Shown here: in pieces, positions 1 to 9,165 of the stretch
Numbering within the stretch: the stretch's first letter is position 1
Layout: each line of letters begins with the position of its first letter
Source of the DNA: Chloroflexota bacterium
GTDB taxonomy: Bacteria > Chloroflexota > Limnocylindria > Limnocylindrales > CSP1-4
NCBI GenBank assembly: GCA_016191395.1
Contig: JACPOS010000009.1
Location: forward strand, 124,001-188,000
DNA: 64,000 nucleotides
Direction of reading: 5' to 3'
Translations under genes and position numbers: made by a program
The notes under the pieces: model-generated
The model's input: only the letters and a program-made list of their open reading frames with translations
The model's database searches: none
Told to the model about the DNA's origin: nothing

Positions 1-588
1 GAACGTCACGGCCGCCGCAAATGCCCCGAGCTCCGGACGTCCTGCCGCAGCCAGCAGCCCGGCGACGAACGGCCCGAGCATGCTGCCCAGGCCCTCGCCG
101 GTGCTCCACGCCATGTTCGCGGCAACCAGCTCGTGCGGGCTGCGGGCGACCGCGGGCATGAGCGTCGCCTGGGTGGGCCGAACGGGGGCGCCGGCGGCGG
201 CTGCGATCGCGGCGAGGACGATGAGCCAGAGCGTAGGCCCCCCGGTCGCGATCACGAGGGCGCACGCGCCCGCCGAACCGGCCCGGATCAGCCCGACCGC
301 AAGCAGCACGCGTTCGCCCCGGAACCGTTCGAGCGTCGCGCCGGCGAGCATTCCGGACAGGACGGCCGGCACCATGCGCGCGGCGCCGAGGACGCCGGCC
401 GCGACGACGCCGTCGCGCAGGTAGACCACCACCATCAGCACGACGAGCAGCCCCGTGTCGGCGGCGATGCCGAGCGCCCACGAGACCTCGAGACGCCGGA
501 TCCCCTCGTTCGCCATCGCGTCGCGAAGCGAGCCGAGCAGCGACCGGACCGGGCGCACGAGGGCCTGCATCTCCGGCAAGGATGGCAT
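1..588 (-). CDS. MFS transporter, N-terminal part (cut by window edge)
   Basis: The first 196 residues of a polytopic membrane protein, running off the left edge without a stop. Hydrophobic segments lie at about residues 35-57, 61-82, 94-114, 118-134 and 170-183. The loop RFRGERVLL (89-97) sits where MFS motif A is found, and residues 135-159 (PVRPTQATLMPA followed by VARSPHELVAANM) match the loop 4-5 region of MFS exporters of the enterobactin-exporter/MFS_3 type. It should be a 12-helix cytoplasmic-membrane efflux carrier; the substrate cannot be read from the sequence. The ATG at 588 is preceded by GAGGGG. It diverges from the cNMP-binding gene with only about 45 bp between start codons, so the two promoters overlap. 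Confidence 0.8.
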   Translation of the reverse strand, partial: MPSLPEMQALVRPVRSLLGSLRDAMANEGIRRLEVSWALGIAADTGLLVVLMVVVYLRDGVVAAGVLGAARMVPAVLSGMLAGATLERFRGERVLLAVGLIRAGSAGACALVIATGGPTLWLIVLAAIAAAAGAPVRPTQATLMPAVARSPHELVAANMAWSTGEGLGSMLGPFVAGLLAAAGRPELGAFAAAVTF

Positions 589-620
589 GCGCGGCCCCTC
601 GCCCCGCTCGGGCGCCTCGC

Positions 621-626
621 TATGCT
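621..626 (+). promoter_or_regulatory. -10 box of a leaderless promoter
   Basis: TATGCT lies seven bases before the GTG at 634 and no Shine-Dalgarno sequence is present, the arrangement repeated at many starts in this window. Position 622 is also an in-frame ATG, so the box overlaps an alternative start. Confidence 0.5.
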
Positions 627-633
627 CTCGCTC

Positions 634-1047
634 GTGAGCGACAAGGTGGAGATCCTGCGCGCGGTCCCGCTGTTCGCGGACCTCGACGAGCGCAGCCTTC
701 AGGCCGTCGCGGTCCTCGCCCACGAGGTCGCGTTCAACGCCGGAGAGGTGCTCATGCTCGAGGGCGAGCCGGGCGACACGTTCGAGGTGATCGTGGACGG
801 CACCGTCCGCATCGATCGCGGCGACCGGGCAATCCGATCCATGACGGCCGGCGGCTTCATCGGCGAGATCGCGCTCCTCGACCAGCGACCGCGGACGGCG
901 ACGGTCACGTGCGTCACCGACGTGCGTGCCCTGGAGATCCGCGCCCACGAGTTCGAGCGCCTGATCGACACGCTGCCCGCGGTCCACCGCCGGATCCGTG
1001 CGGCGGTCGACCGCCGTTCGCGCGGCCGCGACTGGGATTCGTTCTAG
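634..1047 (+). CDS. Cyclic-nucleotide-binding domain protein (stand-alone)
   Basis: 137 residues from the GTG at 634 (141 from the ATG at 622). The whole protein is one CRP-type cNMP-binding fold: an N-terminal helix with LRAVPLFADLDERSL, the beta-roll glycines, and a phosphate-binding cassette GEIALLDQRPRTAT at residues 77-90 with the Glu and the Arg-Thr that contact the cyclic nucleotide. There is no C-terminal helix-turn-helix, so it is not a CRP/FNR transcription factor. It could sense cAMP or cGMP and act through a partner such as the adjacent MFS carrier; that link is inference from the divergent arrangement. Start chosen from the TATGCT box seven bases upstream. Confidence 0.82.
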   Translation: MSDKVEILRAVPLFADLDERSLQAVAVLAHEVAFNAGEVLMLEGEPGDTFEVIVDGTVRIDRGDRAIRSMTAGGFIGEIALLDQRPRTATVTCVTDVRALEIRAHEFERLIDTLPAVHRRIRAAVDRRSRGRDWDSF

Positions 1048-1260
1048 CCCCGTTCGATCGGCCGTCCATACCGCACAGGGACAGGAATCTGTGCCCTCGC
1101 ATCGCGTCTATCCCCCGGAGGGATGGCGAGGACTGGCCAGGGGCGCGAATGAGGCCTCGACCGCTTCTGGATCGGTCGCGCGTATCCCGGCCAGGGATAG
1201 GGGCGCGCATTCGACGTCGAAACCCATCCCTGGGAGGGATAGCCGCCCGGGATTCGCGCG
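1048..1260. repeat. Three interrupted palindromes between convergent genes
   Basis: Three copies of ATCCC-N4-AGGGAT at 1110-1124, 1184-1198 and 1226-1240, each a perfect 5-bp palindrome around a five-base centre that ends in A (CCGGA, GGCCA, TGGGA). The sequence GGGGCGCG followed by A/C-AT recurs near 1140 and 1200. A separate GCACAG/CTGTGC stem with a 10-base loop lies at about 1074-1095. The block separates two convergent stop codons, so it is more likely a terminator/REP-like array than an operator. Nothing coding is seen. Confidence 0.6.
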
Positions 1261-2970
1261 CTAGCCGAGGCCCTCGAGCCACTCGGCAACTCGGCCCCGG
1301 AGGGCGGGCAGGCTGATCGCGCCGGCGCCGAGCACGGTGTCGTGGAAGGCCTTGATGTCGAACCTCGCGCCGAGCCGCGCCTTCGCCTCCGCGCGAAGGC
1401 GAAGGATCTCCAGCTGGCCTGTCTTGTAGGCGAGCGCCTGGCCCGGCCAGACGATGTAGCGATCCACCTCGTTGACGATGTTGTTCTCGCCCAGGGCTGA
1501 GTGCAGCTTCAGGAAGTCGATCGCCTCCTGGCGCGTCCAGCCCAGCGCGTGCATGCCCGTGTCCACGACGAGCCGTCCGGCCCTCCAGGCGTCGAACGAC
1601 AGGATCCCGAAGCGATCCATGTCCGAGGTGTACAGGCCCATCTCGTCCGAGAGGCGCTCCGTGTACAGGCCCCAGCCCTCGGCAAATGCGGTCGAGCCGA
1701 GCATCCGCTGGAACGCGGGTAGTCCCTCCAGCTCCTGCGCGATCGCGATCTGGAGGTGGTGGCCTGGCACGGCCTCGTGGAACGCGAGCGCCTCGGCCTC
1801 GTATCGAGGGCGGGTCTCCGGCGCGTACTGGTTGATGTAGTACCGGCCCGGCCGGCTCCCATCCATCGCCGGCCACGAGTAGTAGGCGATGGTCTGGTGG
1901 ACCTCCGAGTGGCTCGGGACGGGGACCACGACGCACGCCGCGCCGGGGACGCGCCCGAACCAGTCCGTGACCGCGGCGGTGGCGCGTGCCAGGGAGCGCT
2001 TCGCCGTCGCGAACACCTCGTCGGCGGACTCGAAGTAGAGGCGCTTGTCGCCCCGCAGCGCCGCGAGCGTGGATTGCAGGTCCTTCGTGCCCAGCACGCG
2101 GCCGCCGAGCTCCACGAACTCCCGGTCGATGCGCTCGATCTCCGCGATGCCTGTCGCGTGGATCTCCTCGGGCGTCAGGTCGAGGGTCGTGTGGACGCGG
2201 ATGCAGTCGCGGTAGGCCTCCGCGCCGCCCGGCAGGTGCCCCAGGCCCGGCTTGTCCTCCGGGCGCGCCACGGGCAGCACCGCCCGCTGCAGCGTCTCGC
2301 GGTAGCGGCGGAACCCGGGGATCGCGATCTCGCGCACCGCTTCGTCCACGGCCTCCCGGAAGCGCCGCAGGTCGGCCTCCGACCAGTCCGCATGGTCCTC
2401 CGCCGCCGGGGCCATGAGCTTCCAGTCCTCCGGCGGCATTGCCTCGAGGTGCGTGAGCACGTCCAGGACCCGCTCGACCGGCTTGCCGACGGCCACCAGG
2501 CCGTCCGCCGCGGCCTCGCGCAGGTTCGCGCCCATCTGGTCCAGGTGGCGCCCGATCCCGCGCCAGCGCTCCACGAGCGCAGCGCCGTCCGCCGGTGTTC
2601 GGATGGTCTGGTAATCGACGAGATCAAGGAGGCTCACCGTTGGGCCCCCGAGCGGATCGACGGTCCACTCGTGCATGCGCGTCCGGAGCCCCGCCGCGTT
2701 GCCGGCGCATTCGTCGATGAGCATCTGGCGGGTGACCCGCTCCATCGGGGAGAGGCCATCACCGGGGATCGCGCCCGCCTCGGCCGCAACGGAATCCAGC
2801 CAGCGGATGCGGGCGTCGATCGCTGCCGGCGACTCGTTGTCGAGCTCGCCGTCGAACCGGCGATCGCCGATGACCGTGGCCCACGTGGGATTGGCCTCCA
2901 GGAAGCCGTCCCAGAACCGGCCTGACAGCGCGCGCAGCGCCTCGCCTGCCGTCGTCGCCTCGGTGGTCAT
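1261..2970 (-). CDS. DUF885 family protein, probable metallopeptidase
   Basis: 569 residues, typical family length. It shows the family hallmark [12 protein letters not shown] near residue 395 (HExxPGHH), followed by the C-terminal [11 protein letters not shown] motif whose glutamates probably complete a zinc site. DUF885 proteins are related in fold to M3/M32-type metallopeptidases; substrate unknown. No signal peptide is evident, so it is probably cytoplasmic. It begins 17 bp after the stop of the MarP-like protease gene with GGGAT upstream, and is likely translated from the same mRNA as leuC-leuD-lipoprotein-protease. The gene ends just before the palindrome array. Confidence 0.85.
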   Translation of the reverse strand: MTTEATTAGEALRALSGRFWDGFLEANPTWATVIGDRRFDGELDNESPAAIDARIRWLDSVAAEAGAIPGDGLSPMERVTRQMLIDECAGNAAGLRTRMHEWTVDPLGGPTVSLLDLVDYQTIRTPADGAALVERWRGIGRHLDQMGANLREAAADGLVAVGKPVERVLDVLTHLEAMPPEDWKLMAPAAEDHADWSEADLRRFREAVDEAVREIAIPGFRRYRETLQRAVLPVARPEDKPGLGHLPGGAEAYRDCIRVHTTLDLTPEEIHATGIAEIERIDREFVELGGRVLGTKDLQSTLAALRGDKRLYFESADEVFATAKRSLARATAAVTDWFGRVPGAACVVVPVPSHSEVHQTIAYYSWPAMDGSRPGRYYINQYAPETRPRYEAEALAFHEAVPGHHLQIAIAQELEGLPAFQRMLGSTAFAEGWGLYTERLSDEMGLYTSDMDRFGILSFDAWRAGRLVVDTGMHALGWTRQEAIDFLKLHSALGENNIVNEVDRYIVWPGQALAYKTGQLEILRLRAEAKARLGARFDIKAFHDTVLGAGAISLPALRGRVAEWLEGLG

Positions 2971-2987
2971 CCGCGGGATCCCAGCGG

Positions 2988-4163
2988 CTAGCGGATGCAG
3001 GGTCCGGTCGGGACCGCGGCGTTCAGGCCGATGGCAGGTGCCAGCCGGTTCAGCACCTCGGTCGGCGAGAGTGCGTAGCCAACAGCCGGGTCCACCTTGG
3101 ACTGGGCGAAGACGACGCCGCCGACCGTGCCGTCCTGCAGGACGAACGGGCCGCCGCTGTCACCGGGGATGACTCGCGCCCTGAGCTCGATGATCCGGCG
3201 GGTGACGCGCGCGGCACCGGTCACGTCCAGGCCCGTCGCGTTGTACGTGGCAGCCACGGTCGCCGGCTCCACGGTCTCGTTGCCGCCGCCCGGATAGCCC
3301 ACGGTGGCACCGAGCGCGCCACGGCCGGGATCGGCGGTCGTGAAGCTGAGCGCCTGCGCGCGGACCCCGGGGGCGAAGAGCAGTGCCACGTCCAGCTCCA
3401 GGTCCACGAGTACTGGCACCGCCTTGAACGACTCGCCCGATGTCTGGACGATCACGCTCCGCGCGCCGACGACGACGTGAGCGTTCGTCACGAGGTAGCC
3501 CGGCGCGATCACGAACGACGAGCCACTCGCGCGCTGGTCGCAGCCATCGGCGATGACGCGGAGCACGGACGGCGCGGCGCGGGCGCCGATCTGGCGCGCG
3601 AGGGCATCGGACGGCAGCTCGATCGCCGGCGCCGGGAGCTGCTCCAGCCCGATGAACACGTTCCCGAGCCCGCTGTTGTCGAGGATCTGCCCGAGACCGA
3701 GGACGATCTCGGTGGGGGGCGGGAAGAACGCGTCGACGACCCGCAGGGCCGTCGACTTCTGGGCGATCTGGCTCAGGTTGGGAAACGGTCCTGCCGCGAT
3801 GACGCCGCCAGCGAGCCACAGGATGAGGATCGCCTGCGCCGCTCCGACGATCGCGCCGCTGACCTGGTCCAGCGCGCCGAGCAGCCCGTTTCCCAGGGCC
3901 CGCGATGCGTGGCGGCCGGCGCTTGCACCGAGGGCCTCGCCCAGCCCGACGAGGCCGAGGAGCACGGAAAGCACCACGATCGCGCGAATGGCCGGGTTCA
4001 GGCCATCGAGCAATGGCCCGGCCGCGGGCAGGATCGCGAGCCCGGCGAGGGCCGCGGCGGCTGCGCCCGAAAGGCCCAGCAGCTGTGGGAGTGCCCCCGA
4101 TCGGACTCCGAGGATCACCGCGATCACCAGGAGGGCGATCGCGATCAGGTCCATTGGATTCAC
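2988..4163 (-). CDS. marP: MarP-like membrane serine protease (CvpA + trypsin-like domain)
   Basis: 391 residues. About residues 1-125 form a CvpA-like four-helix membrane domain; the rest is an extracytoplasmic trypsin-like protease with an intact triad: His229 (TNAHVV), Asp258 (ELDVALL) and Ser336 (PGDSGGP). Two cysteines, Cys208 and Cys389, are placed almost as the disulphide pair reported in Mycobacterium tuberculosis MarP (Cys214-Cys395 in a 397-residue protein), where the protease supports survival in acid and oxidative stress. The match in length, domain order and cysteine spacing supports the name; the role here is inferred. The first codon is GTG at 4163; an ATG at 4154 is an alternative. 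Neither has a strong ribosome-binding site. Confidence 0.85.
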   Translation of the reverse strand: MNPMDLIAIALLVIAVILGVRSGALPQLLGLSGAAAAALAGLAILPAAGPLLDGLNPAIRAIVVLSVLLGLVGLGEALGASAGRHASRALGNGLLGALDQVSGAIVGAAQAILILWLAGGVIAAGPFPNLSQIAQKSTALRVVDAFFPPPTEIVLGLGQILDNSGLGNVFIGLEQLPAPAIELPSDALARQIGARAAPSVLRVIADGCDQRASGSSFVIAPGYLVTNAHVVVGARSVIVQTSGESFKAVPVLVDLELDVALLFAPGVRAQALSFTTADPGRGALGATVGYPGGGNETVEPATVAATYNATGLDVTGAARVTRRIIELRARVIPGDSGGPFVLQDGTVGGVVFAQSKVDPAVGYALSPTEVLNRLAPAIGLNAAVPTGPCIR

Positions 4164-4253
4164 CGCAGGATCGTGACACAGGCCGTCCGTTCGGGCCTCT
4201 CGCGCGCCTCGCGGCGCGATCCGGAACGGCTGCTGACGCCTTGCAGTCCCCGG

Positions 4254-4817
4254 TTACGGCACCTCCAGCTTGATCGCCGGCGCGTCGCCCTCGGCGGAGA
4301 TCGCCCACGTCCCGGACGCGAGCGCGCCCAGGTCCACGGTGGTGGCGCTGAGCTGCGCGATGTCGATGCAGGCGACGTCGCCGGCGCCGGAGCCCTCGAC
4401 CACTTTGATGCGGATCGACTTCGTGGCGTCGTCGCGGACGAGCTCGACGTGGTCGAGCGCGTTGCAGGGCGCGATCCCGCTCCACCAGCGCAGGTCCGCG
4501 GTCACGGTGCCGTCCGCGTTCACCACGGCGCGAACCAGCTGGACGTTGACGGTCCGCGGGTTGACGAGGCCCTGGGTCGGCTTCACGTACGTCGCTGCGC
4601 CCAGGAGCGGGTTGCCGTTGGCGCCGCCGCCGGGGACAGGGATCACGATCCCGCCGCCGGGAGCGGATCCGGAGCCACCGCCAGTGCCGGGATTGCCGGG
4701 CACGGCCGTGGGGGTCGGGCGCGGGGTGGTTGCGGCGCCGGGCTTCGAGGCGGGTGTCGCGGCGCCCCCGCACGCGGCGAGGCCGAACGCGAGCAGGAGC
4801 GAGGCGAGAGGCTTCAC
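4254..4817 (-). CDS. Putative lipoprotein of unknown function
   Basis: 187 residues with a lipoprotein signal: MKPL, a hydrophobic stretch, then LAAC with Cys16 as the acylation site. Residues 17-75 are a Pro/Thr/Gly-rich linker, as in surface lipoproteins of high-GC bacteria. The remaining ~110 residues form a beta-rich domain containing two cysteines (PCNALDHVEL and VACIDIAQL), which could form a disulphide. I do not recognise the fold. It lies 28 bp after leuD on the same strand and probably shares its transcript, although no link to leucine synthesis is apparent. Confidence 0.7.
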   Translation of the reverse strand: MKPLASLLLAFGLAACGGAATPASKPGAATTPRPTPTAVPGNPGTGGGSGSAPGGGIVIPVPGGGANGNPLLGAATYVKPTQGLVNPRTVNVQLVRAVVNADGTVTADLRWWSGIAPCNALDHVELVRDDATKSIRIKVVEGSGAGDVACIDIAQLSATTVDLGALASGTWAISAEGDAPAIKLEVP

Positions 4818-4845
4818 CGTGGCCGCGAGACGCGCGCCCGGCGCG

Positions 4846-5472
4846 TCAGGTTCCGGCGTCGAGCCGCGTGTCGATGCGGGCAGGGTGGCGACGCTCCCAG
4901 GCCTCGATCTCGGGCGCCTTGTCGAGCAGGTAGCCGAGCTCGTCGGTGCCCTTCAGGAGCATGAGCTTCGAGAACGGGTCGACGTCGAACGGCAGGTCCT
5001 CGTCGCCGGGCAGGTGCACGACCTGGGACTCGAGGTCGACGGTGAGCTCGACGTCGGGCTCGCGGGCGACCAGCTCGAAGAGCTGGCGCTGGGTCTCGGC
5101 GTCGACGATGATCGGGAGCAGGCCGTTCTTCAGCGAGTTGCCGCGGAAGATGTCGGCGCAGCTGCTCGTGATCACCGCGCGGATGCCCCAGGCGACGAGC
5201 GCCCACGGCGCGTGCTCGCGCGACGAGCCGCAGCCGAAGTTGTCGCCGGCGAGGAGGATCTGGCGCCCCGCCATGCCGGGCTTGTCGAGGACGAAGGTCG
5301 GCTCCTTCAGGCCGCCGTCCGCCTCGTACCGCCAGTCGCGGAACAGGGCGTCGGCGAGGCCCTCCTTGTCGGTGACCTTGAGGAAGCGCGCCGGCACGAT
5401 CTGGTCGGTGTCGACGTTCTCCGCCGGCAGGGGGATGACCTTGCTGGAGAAGCTCGCATACGGTTTGGCCAC
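4846..5472 (-). CDS. leuD: 3-isopropylmalate dehydratase small subunit
   Basis: 208 residues, the usual LeuD length. Starts VAKPYASFSSKVIPLP with the LeuD swivel-domain signatures ENVDTDQIVPARFL, GDNFGCGSSREHAPWAL and SCADIFRGNSLKNGLLP. It pairs with LeuC to isomerise 2-isopropylmalate to 3-isopropylmalate in leucine synthesis; the same pair can convert citramalate to 2-methylmalate isomers in the citramalate route to isoleucine, for which cimA is present in this window. The GTG start lies two bases after the leuC stop, so translation is likely coupled. Confidence 0.95.
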   Translation of the reverse strand: MAKPYASFSSKVIPLPAENVDTDQIVPARFLKVTDKEGLADALFRDWRYEADGGLKEPTFVLDKPGMAGRQILLAGDNFGCGSSREHAPWALVAWGIRAVITSSCADIFRGNSLKNGLLPIIVDAETQRQLFELVAREPDVELTVDLESQVVHLPGDEDLPFDVDPFSKLMLLKGTDELGYLLDKAPEIEAWERRHPARIDTRLDAGT

Positions 5473-5474
5473 GA

Positions 5475-6926
5475 CTAACGGCCCCCGACCGCGGCGAGGG
5501 CTTCGATGCCGGGCAGGCGGCGAGGGTCCGCGACGACGCCGGCGACCGCCGATGCCGCTGCGGTGAGCGGCGACGCGAGGAACGTCCGGCCGCCCTTGCC
5601 CTGGCGGCCCTCGAAGTTCCGATTGGACGTGCTCACGGCGTACTGGCCGGGGGTGAGCTGATCGCCGTTCATGGCGATGCACATGGAGCAGCCGGCCTCG
5701 CGCCAGTCGGCGCCCGCAGCGCGGAAGATCTCGTGCAGGCCCTCGCGCTCAGCCTCGCGCTTCACCTCGTCGGAGCCGGGGACGACCATGAGGCGCAGCC
5801 CGTCGGCGATCTTCCGGCCCTTGAGCGCGGCGGCTGCCAGCCTGAGGTCGCTGATCCGGCCGTTCGTGCAGCTGCCGATGAAGACGACGTCCACCTTCTG
5901 GCCGAGGATCGGCTGGCCTGGCTGGAGGTCCATGTACGCGAGCGCGGACTCGAGCGCGCGCCGGCCCGGGCCATCCTCGGTTGCCGCGGGATCCGGCACG
6001 GCGGCCGAGATCGGCAGGCCCATGCCGGGGTTCGTGCCGTAGGTGATCATCGGCTCCAGCGCGGAGGCGTCGATGGAGATCGTCCGGTCGAACGCCGCGT
6101 CGGGGTCACTCGGAAGCGCGCGCCACCGCTCCACTGCGGAATCCCACTCGCGGCCCTTTGGGGCATGCGCGCGGCCTGCGAGGTACTCGAACGTCGTGTC
6201 GTCAGGGGCGATGAGACCGGCGCGCGCCCCGCCCTCGATCGACATGTTGCAGATCGTCATGCGCTGCTCCATCGACAGCGCCTCGATCGCGGATCCGCGG
6301 TACTCGAACACGTGCCCTGTCCCGCCGCCAACGCCGATGCGCGAGAGCAGGTTGAGGATCACGTCCTTTGCGCTGACGCCCGGCGCAAGGCGGCCGTCGA
6401 CGCGGACCTCGTAGCTCCTGGGCCGCCGCTGGAGCAGGCACTGCGTCGCGAGGACCATCTCCACCTCGGACGTGCCGATCCCGAACGCGAGCGCCCCGAA
6501 CGCGCCGTGGGTGGAGGTATGCGAGTCGCCGCACACGATCGTCATGCCCGGCTGCGTGAGGCCCAATTGAGGTCCGATTACGTGGACGATGCCCTGGCTC
6601 GGCGAACCAAGACCATGCAGTGGGATCCCGAACTCCGTGCAGTTCGTGGTGAGCTGGTCCACCTGCGCCGCGGCCATCGCGTCGAGGATCGGCAGGTTTC
6701 GTGGCGTCGTGGGCACCGAGTGGTCCGCGGTCGCGACCGTCCGCTCGGGATGCGCGACCTTCAGCCCGCGCCGCCGCAAGCCCGTGAACGCCTGGGGACT
6801 CGTGACCTCGTGGACAAGGTGCAGGTCGATCGCGAGCACGCTCGGGGCGCCCTTGCCATCGAGGACCACATGGTCGTCCCAGATCTTGTCGACGAGCGTG
6901 CGCGGGTGACGAGGTGCGGCATCCAT
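5475..6926 (-). CDS. leuC: 3-isopropylmalate dehydratase large subunit
   Basis: 483 residues. Aconitase-family protein beginning [14 protein letters not shown], with the active-site segment [20 protein letters not shown] and the three [4Fe-4S] cysteines Cys353 (SCTNGR), Cys413 and Cys416 (GCSMC), which match the spacing known for LeuC. Cytoplasmic; acts with LeuD. Start chosen at the ATG at 6926 because homologues begin about there; no Shine-Dalgarno sequence is visible, and an in-frame ATG at 6968 would add 14 residues. A 16-bp interrupted palindrome (6960-6975, ACGATC/GATCGT arms) lies over that alternative start and could be an operator for the adjacent XRE regulator. Confidence 0.95.
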   Translation of the reverse strand: MDAAPRHPRTLVDKIWDDHVVLDGKGAPSVLAIDLHLVHEVTSPQAFTGLRRRGLKVAHPERTVATADHSVPTTPRNLPILDAMAAAQVDQLTTNCTEFGIPLHGLGSPSQGIVHVIGPQLGLTQPGMTIVCGDSHTSTHGAFGALAFGIGTSEVEMVLATQCLLQRRPRSYEVRVDGRLAPGVSAKDVILNLLSRIGVGGGTGHVFEYRGSAIEALSMEQRMTICNMSIEGGARAGLIAPDDTTFEYLAGRAHAPKGREWDSAVERWRALPSDPDAAFDRTISIDASALEPMITYGTNPGMGLPISAAVPDPAATEDGPGRRALESALAYMDLQPGQPILGQKVDVVFIGSCTNGRISDLRLAAAALKGRKIADGLRLMVVPGSDEVKREAEREGLHEIFRAAGADWREAGCSMCIAMNGDQLTPGQYAVSTSNRNFEGRQGKGGRTFLASPLTAAASAVAGVVADPRRLPGIEALAAVGGR

Positions 6927-6959
6927 GTTCGGCGCATTCTGCCCGACGCGGTGGATTCG

Positions 6960-6975
6960 ACGATCCATCGATCGT
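6960..6975. promoter_or_regulatory. Interrupted palindrome upstream of leuC
   Basis: ACGATC and GATCGT arms around a four-base centre, located between the XRE-type regulator gene and leuC. A possible operator; no footprint evidence, and the arms are only 6 bp. Confidence 0.3.
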
Positions 6976-6996
6976 CCGCCCGTCCAGGCAGGGTCG

Positions 6997-7743
6997 CTAC
7001 GGTCGCGCGACGAGCCTGTAGGGAGCTTCGCTGGATCCTCCTCCGGCCGCCCACAAGATCGCGCGCCCTGGCCAGGGATCGGATCCGCGAAGGGCATCCA
7101 GCGCGTCCCGCGGATCAGCCGGGTACGCCGTTCGGAGAAGGCGGCGATGCTCATCGGCGACGCCACGGGTCGTCCGCGTTTCTCGCACGACCACCAGCTG
7201 CGAGATCGCTGGCTCAGGTTCGAGACGAGCCCAGCCCTCCCACGATGGCAAGGCCGCCGCCTTGGCCTCCGCCCAGCGGATCTGCTGCTCCAGGCGCCGA
7301 AGCCCGGATTCGATCTCGATGGCCAAGAACACCGCGGCCTTCGCGTCATGGAATCCGAGGTCGATCCAGCCGCGCGACGGCCGCGTGACCGCGATCTCGG
7401 TGAACCGTGCCCATCGCGGATGCACGATGCCCAGGAGTGCTTCGGCGATGGCGGACTGATGGCGATCTCGAATCGTTGCCCCGGTAGTCGGGTACAACCG
7501 CAGGCTCATATCGGCACCCAGCACCATCGCGAGCCTGGCGTACGTATCGAGAGAGGCACTCTGCGCGCCCGCCTCGATGCGCCTGATGAAGCTCGCATCG
7601 ACGCCGGACGCGCGCGCCAGCTCGGCCACAGTCAGCCCAGCGTCCTCACGCTGCCGGAGGACGTCCGCGCCGGCGCTCGCGCGGGCATGGCCTGCCGCCC
7701 GCCTCGCCGCACGCTCCCGTGCAAGGTTCGTCATCGTTCCCAT
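6997..7743 (-). CDS. XRE-family helix-turn-helix protein
   Basis: 248 residues (ATG at 7743; a second ATG at 7734 is equally possible). Residues about 28-80 form a Cro/C1-type [23 protein letters not shown] is followed by the stabilising helices. The remaining 160 residues are a C-terminal domain with a plausible PD-(D/E)XK-like pattern (WIDLGFHD then [14 protein letters not shown]), as in XRE proteins fused to a small nuclease-like or sensor domain. That fold call is tentative. It lies 70 bp upstream of leuC on the same strand, so it may be co-transcribed or may act on the leuC promoter. Confidence 0.7.
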   Translation of the reverse strand: MGTMTNLARERAARRAAGHARASAGADVLRQREDAGLTVAELARASGVDASFIRRIEAGAQSASLDTYARLAMVLGADMSLRLYPTTGATIRDRHQSAIAEALLGIVHPRWARFTEIAVTRPSRGWIDLGFHDAKAAVFLAIEIESGLRRLEQQIRWAEAKAAALPSWEGWARLEPEPAISQLVVVRETRTTRGVADEHRRLLRTAYPADPRDALDALRGSDPWPGRAILWAAGGGSSEAPYRLVARP

Positions 7744-8074
7744 TGAACCCGAACGCGCTTATCTGTCGGTCAACCGTGTCGGGCCGTGGATCTGCGGCCG
7801 CTCGCCGCCCTGCGGCCGGTGGCGGCTGCCGAGCGACTCGCACAGCGGACTGCCGCACGCAGCGTCCGGAATGTTGGGCCGGCGTGTCGCCAGCCGGACC
7901 TGCAATCCGGTCTGACGCGGTTCCCGGGTCATTCGCGCGCGAAAGACGGCGATCTTTGGACAACGCGTCCGATTCGCTGCACGGGACGCCCGGATCTCGG
8001 ACTGGGAGTCCTGAGCTTGCCCACCCGGCGGCGAACCGGGGGCCGTGAACCCGGCCCTGGTCGCTGGCGCCGAC
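7744..8074. other. Intergenic region, 331 bp, no gene recognised
   Basis: Lies between the XRE gene start and the DUF1028 gene end. It holds the XRE promoter region (TTGACC on the minus strand near 7770) and several GC-rich stems, including a CCGGA/TCCGG stem-loop at about 7894-7910 that looks like an anticodon arm but has no matching acceptor or T arm. No supported coding frame. Confidence 0.4.
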
Positions 8075-9031
8075 CTACGCGGCGCGAGCCCTGACGCGGA
8101 GGACCGCGAGCACGCGCGGGTCGACCCAGCCGGGCGCGGCGGTTCGCTCCTCGAGGTTCTCGACGCCCATCCAGTCCCAGAGCGCGTCCTGCCAGGCGTC
8201 GTCCCAGTTGGATGGCGTCGGTCCGGGCGTTCCGGTCATGGGTCGATCCGCCTTGTCGCCGCCGGCGGCTGCGGCGGCATCGGGGTTCATCGGCTGGTAG
8301 ACGTTGCCGAAGCGGCCGCCCGGCTCCGCGCCGATCTTCGTCAGCAGCTTGCGCATCTCGGCGGCGAGCGTGGCGTCGACCGGCAGGAGGTCGCCGACGG
8401 CAGGCCGGTCCAGGTACAGCCGCTGCAGGTCCAGCAGCCGGCCCAGCTCGCCGATTGGGTCATCGTGATGGTCCACGCGAAGGTCGACCCAGCGATCGTT
8501 CGCACCGCCGTACCCGCCGCCCGCGCGCACGATCAGGAGCGAGGCGGACTCACGCCCGCGGCGGTCGCCGCCCTGCGCGTCGGCGGCGGCCAGGCAGGCG
8601 ACGAGCAGCTCGGGGAACGGCCGGCCACCGCCCACGAGCGTGTCCACGAGGCCGTCGACCACCGCGGGGCCGGCGAGGATGTTGCCCTGGGCCGCGAACC
8701 CGGGACCGGTGAGGCCGCCGGCCCATGCGAAGCACGACCCGCCGGTGTGCGTCGCCGCGCCGCCGCGGGCGTCCACCATCCCGACCTGGCGCTGGCTTCG
8801 GAGTGGGTCCGCATTCACCAGGCGCTCCAGCGCCTGGTGCGCCGGCATCCCGCTGGCCATGCGGGCGAGGCCGCCTGGCCCGAACGTGACGTTCGCGAAC
8901 GACTGCGTCGCGACCGCTCCCACGCCTGCCTGGGCCCACGGCACGACCGCTCCGACGGCGAGGAACTTGGACTGGACCGCGACCCCGAGGTCGCCGGTCG
9001 CGGGGTCGAGCGCGACGATCGAATAGGTCAT
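8075..9031 (-). CDS. DUF1028 family protein (Ntn-hydrolase fold)
   Basis: 318 residues. The N-terminus MTYSIVALDPATGDLGVAVQ and the segments TQSFANVTFGPGGLARMASG and GNILAGPAVV are typical of DUF1028, an Ntn-hydrolase-like family of unknown substrate often near amino-acid or peptide metabolism genes. The C-terminal ~80 residues carry the peptidoglycan-binding-like extension seen in some members, here with acidic and Trp-rich NWDDAWQDALWDWMG. No signal peptide. On the minus strand TACCCT ends seven bases before the ATG and no ribosome-binding site is present, so it is probably leaderless. Confidence 0.85.
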   Translation of the reverse strand: MTYSIVALDPATGDLGVAVQSKFLAVGAVVPWAQAGVGAVATQSFANVTFGPGGLARMASGMPAHQALERLVNADPLRSQRQVGMVDARGGAATHTGGSCFAWAGGLTGPGFAAQGNILAGPAVVDGLVDTLVGGGRPFPELLVACLAAADAQGGDRRGRESASLLIVRAGGGYGGANDRWVDLRVDHHDDPIGELGRLLDLQRLYLDRPAVGDLLPVDATLAAEMRKLLTKIGAEPGGRFGNVYQPMNPDAAAAAGGDKADRPMTGTPGPTPSNWDDAWQDALWDWMGVENLEERTAAPGWVDPRVLAVLRVRARAA

Positions 9032-9038
9032 GCGGCCG

Positions 9039-9044
9039 AGGGTA
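9039..9044 (-). promoter_or_regulatory. -10 box of a leaderless promoter (DUF1028 gene)
   Basis: TACCCT on the minus strand, seven bases before the ATG at 9031, with no Shine-Dalgarno sequence between. Confidence 0.5.
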
Positions 9045-9165
9045 CGACGGGAATCAAGACGCCGGACCGGGATTGCCGCGTGGCGACCATCCCGTTCCGG
9101 CGTTGATCCGGGCGCGCGGCCCGGGCGCAGATCAAGGCACGAAGCCCGGCGCGCACCATTCGCGA

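Noticed and set aside
1756..2925. 389-codon open frame antisense to the DUF885 gene, and many similar long antisense frames in the window
   Set aside because: They lie opposite well-supported genes, show no motifs, and are expected from high GC at third codon positions.
7894..7945. tRNA-like anticodon stem-loop (CCGGA-CCTGCAA-TCCGG)
   Set aside because: No T at position 33, no matching D arm, no GTTCGA T loop and no acceptor stem could be made.
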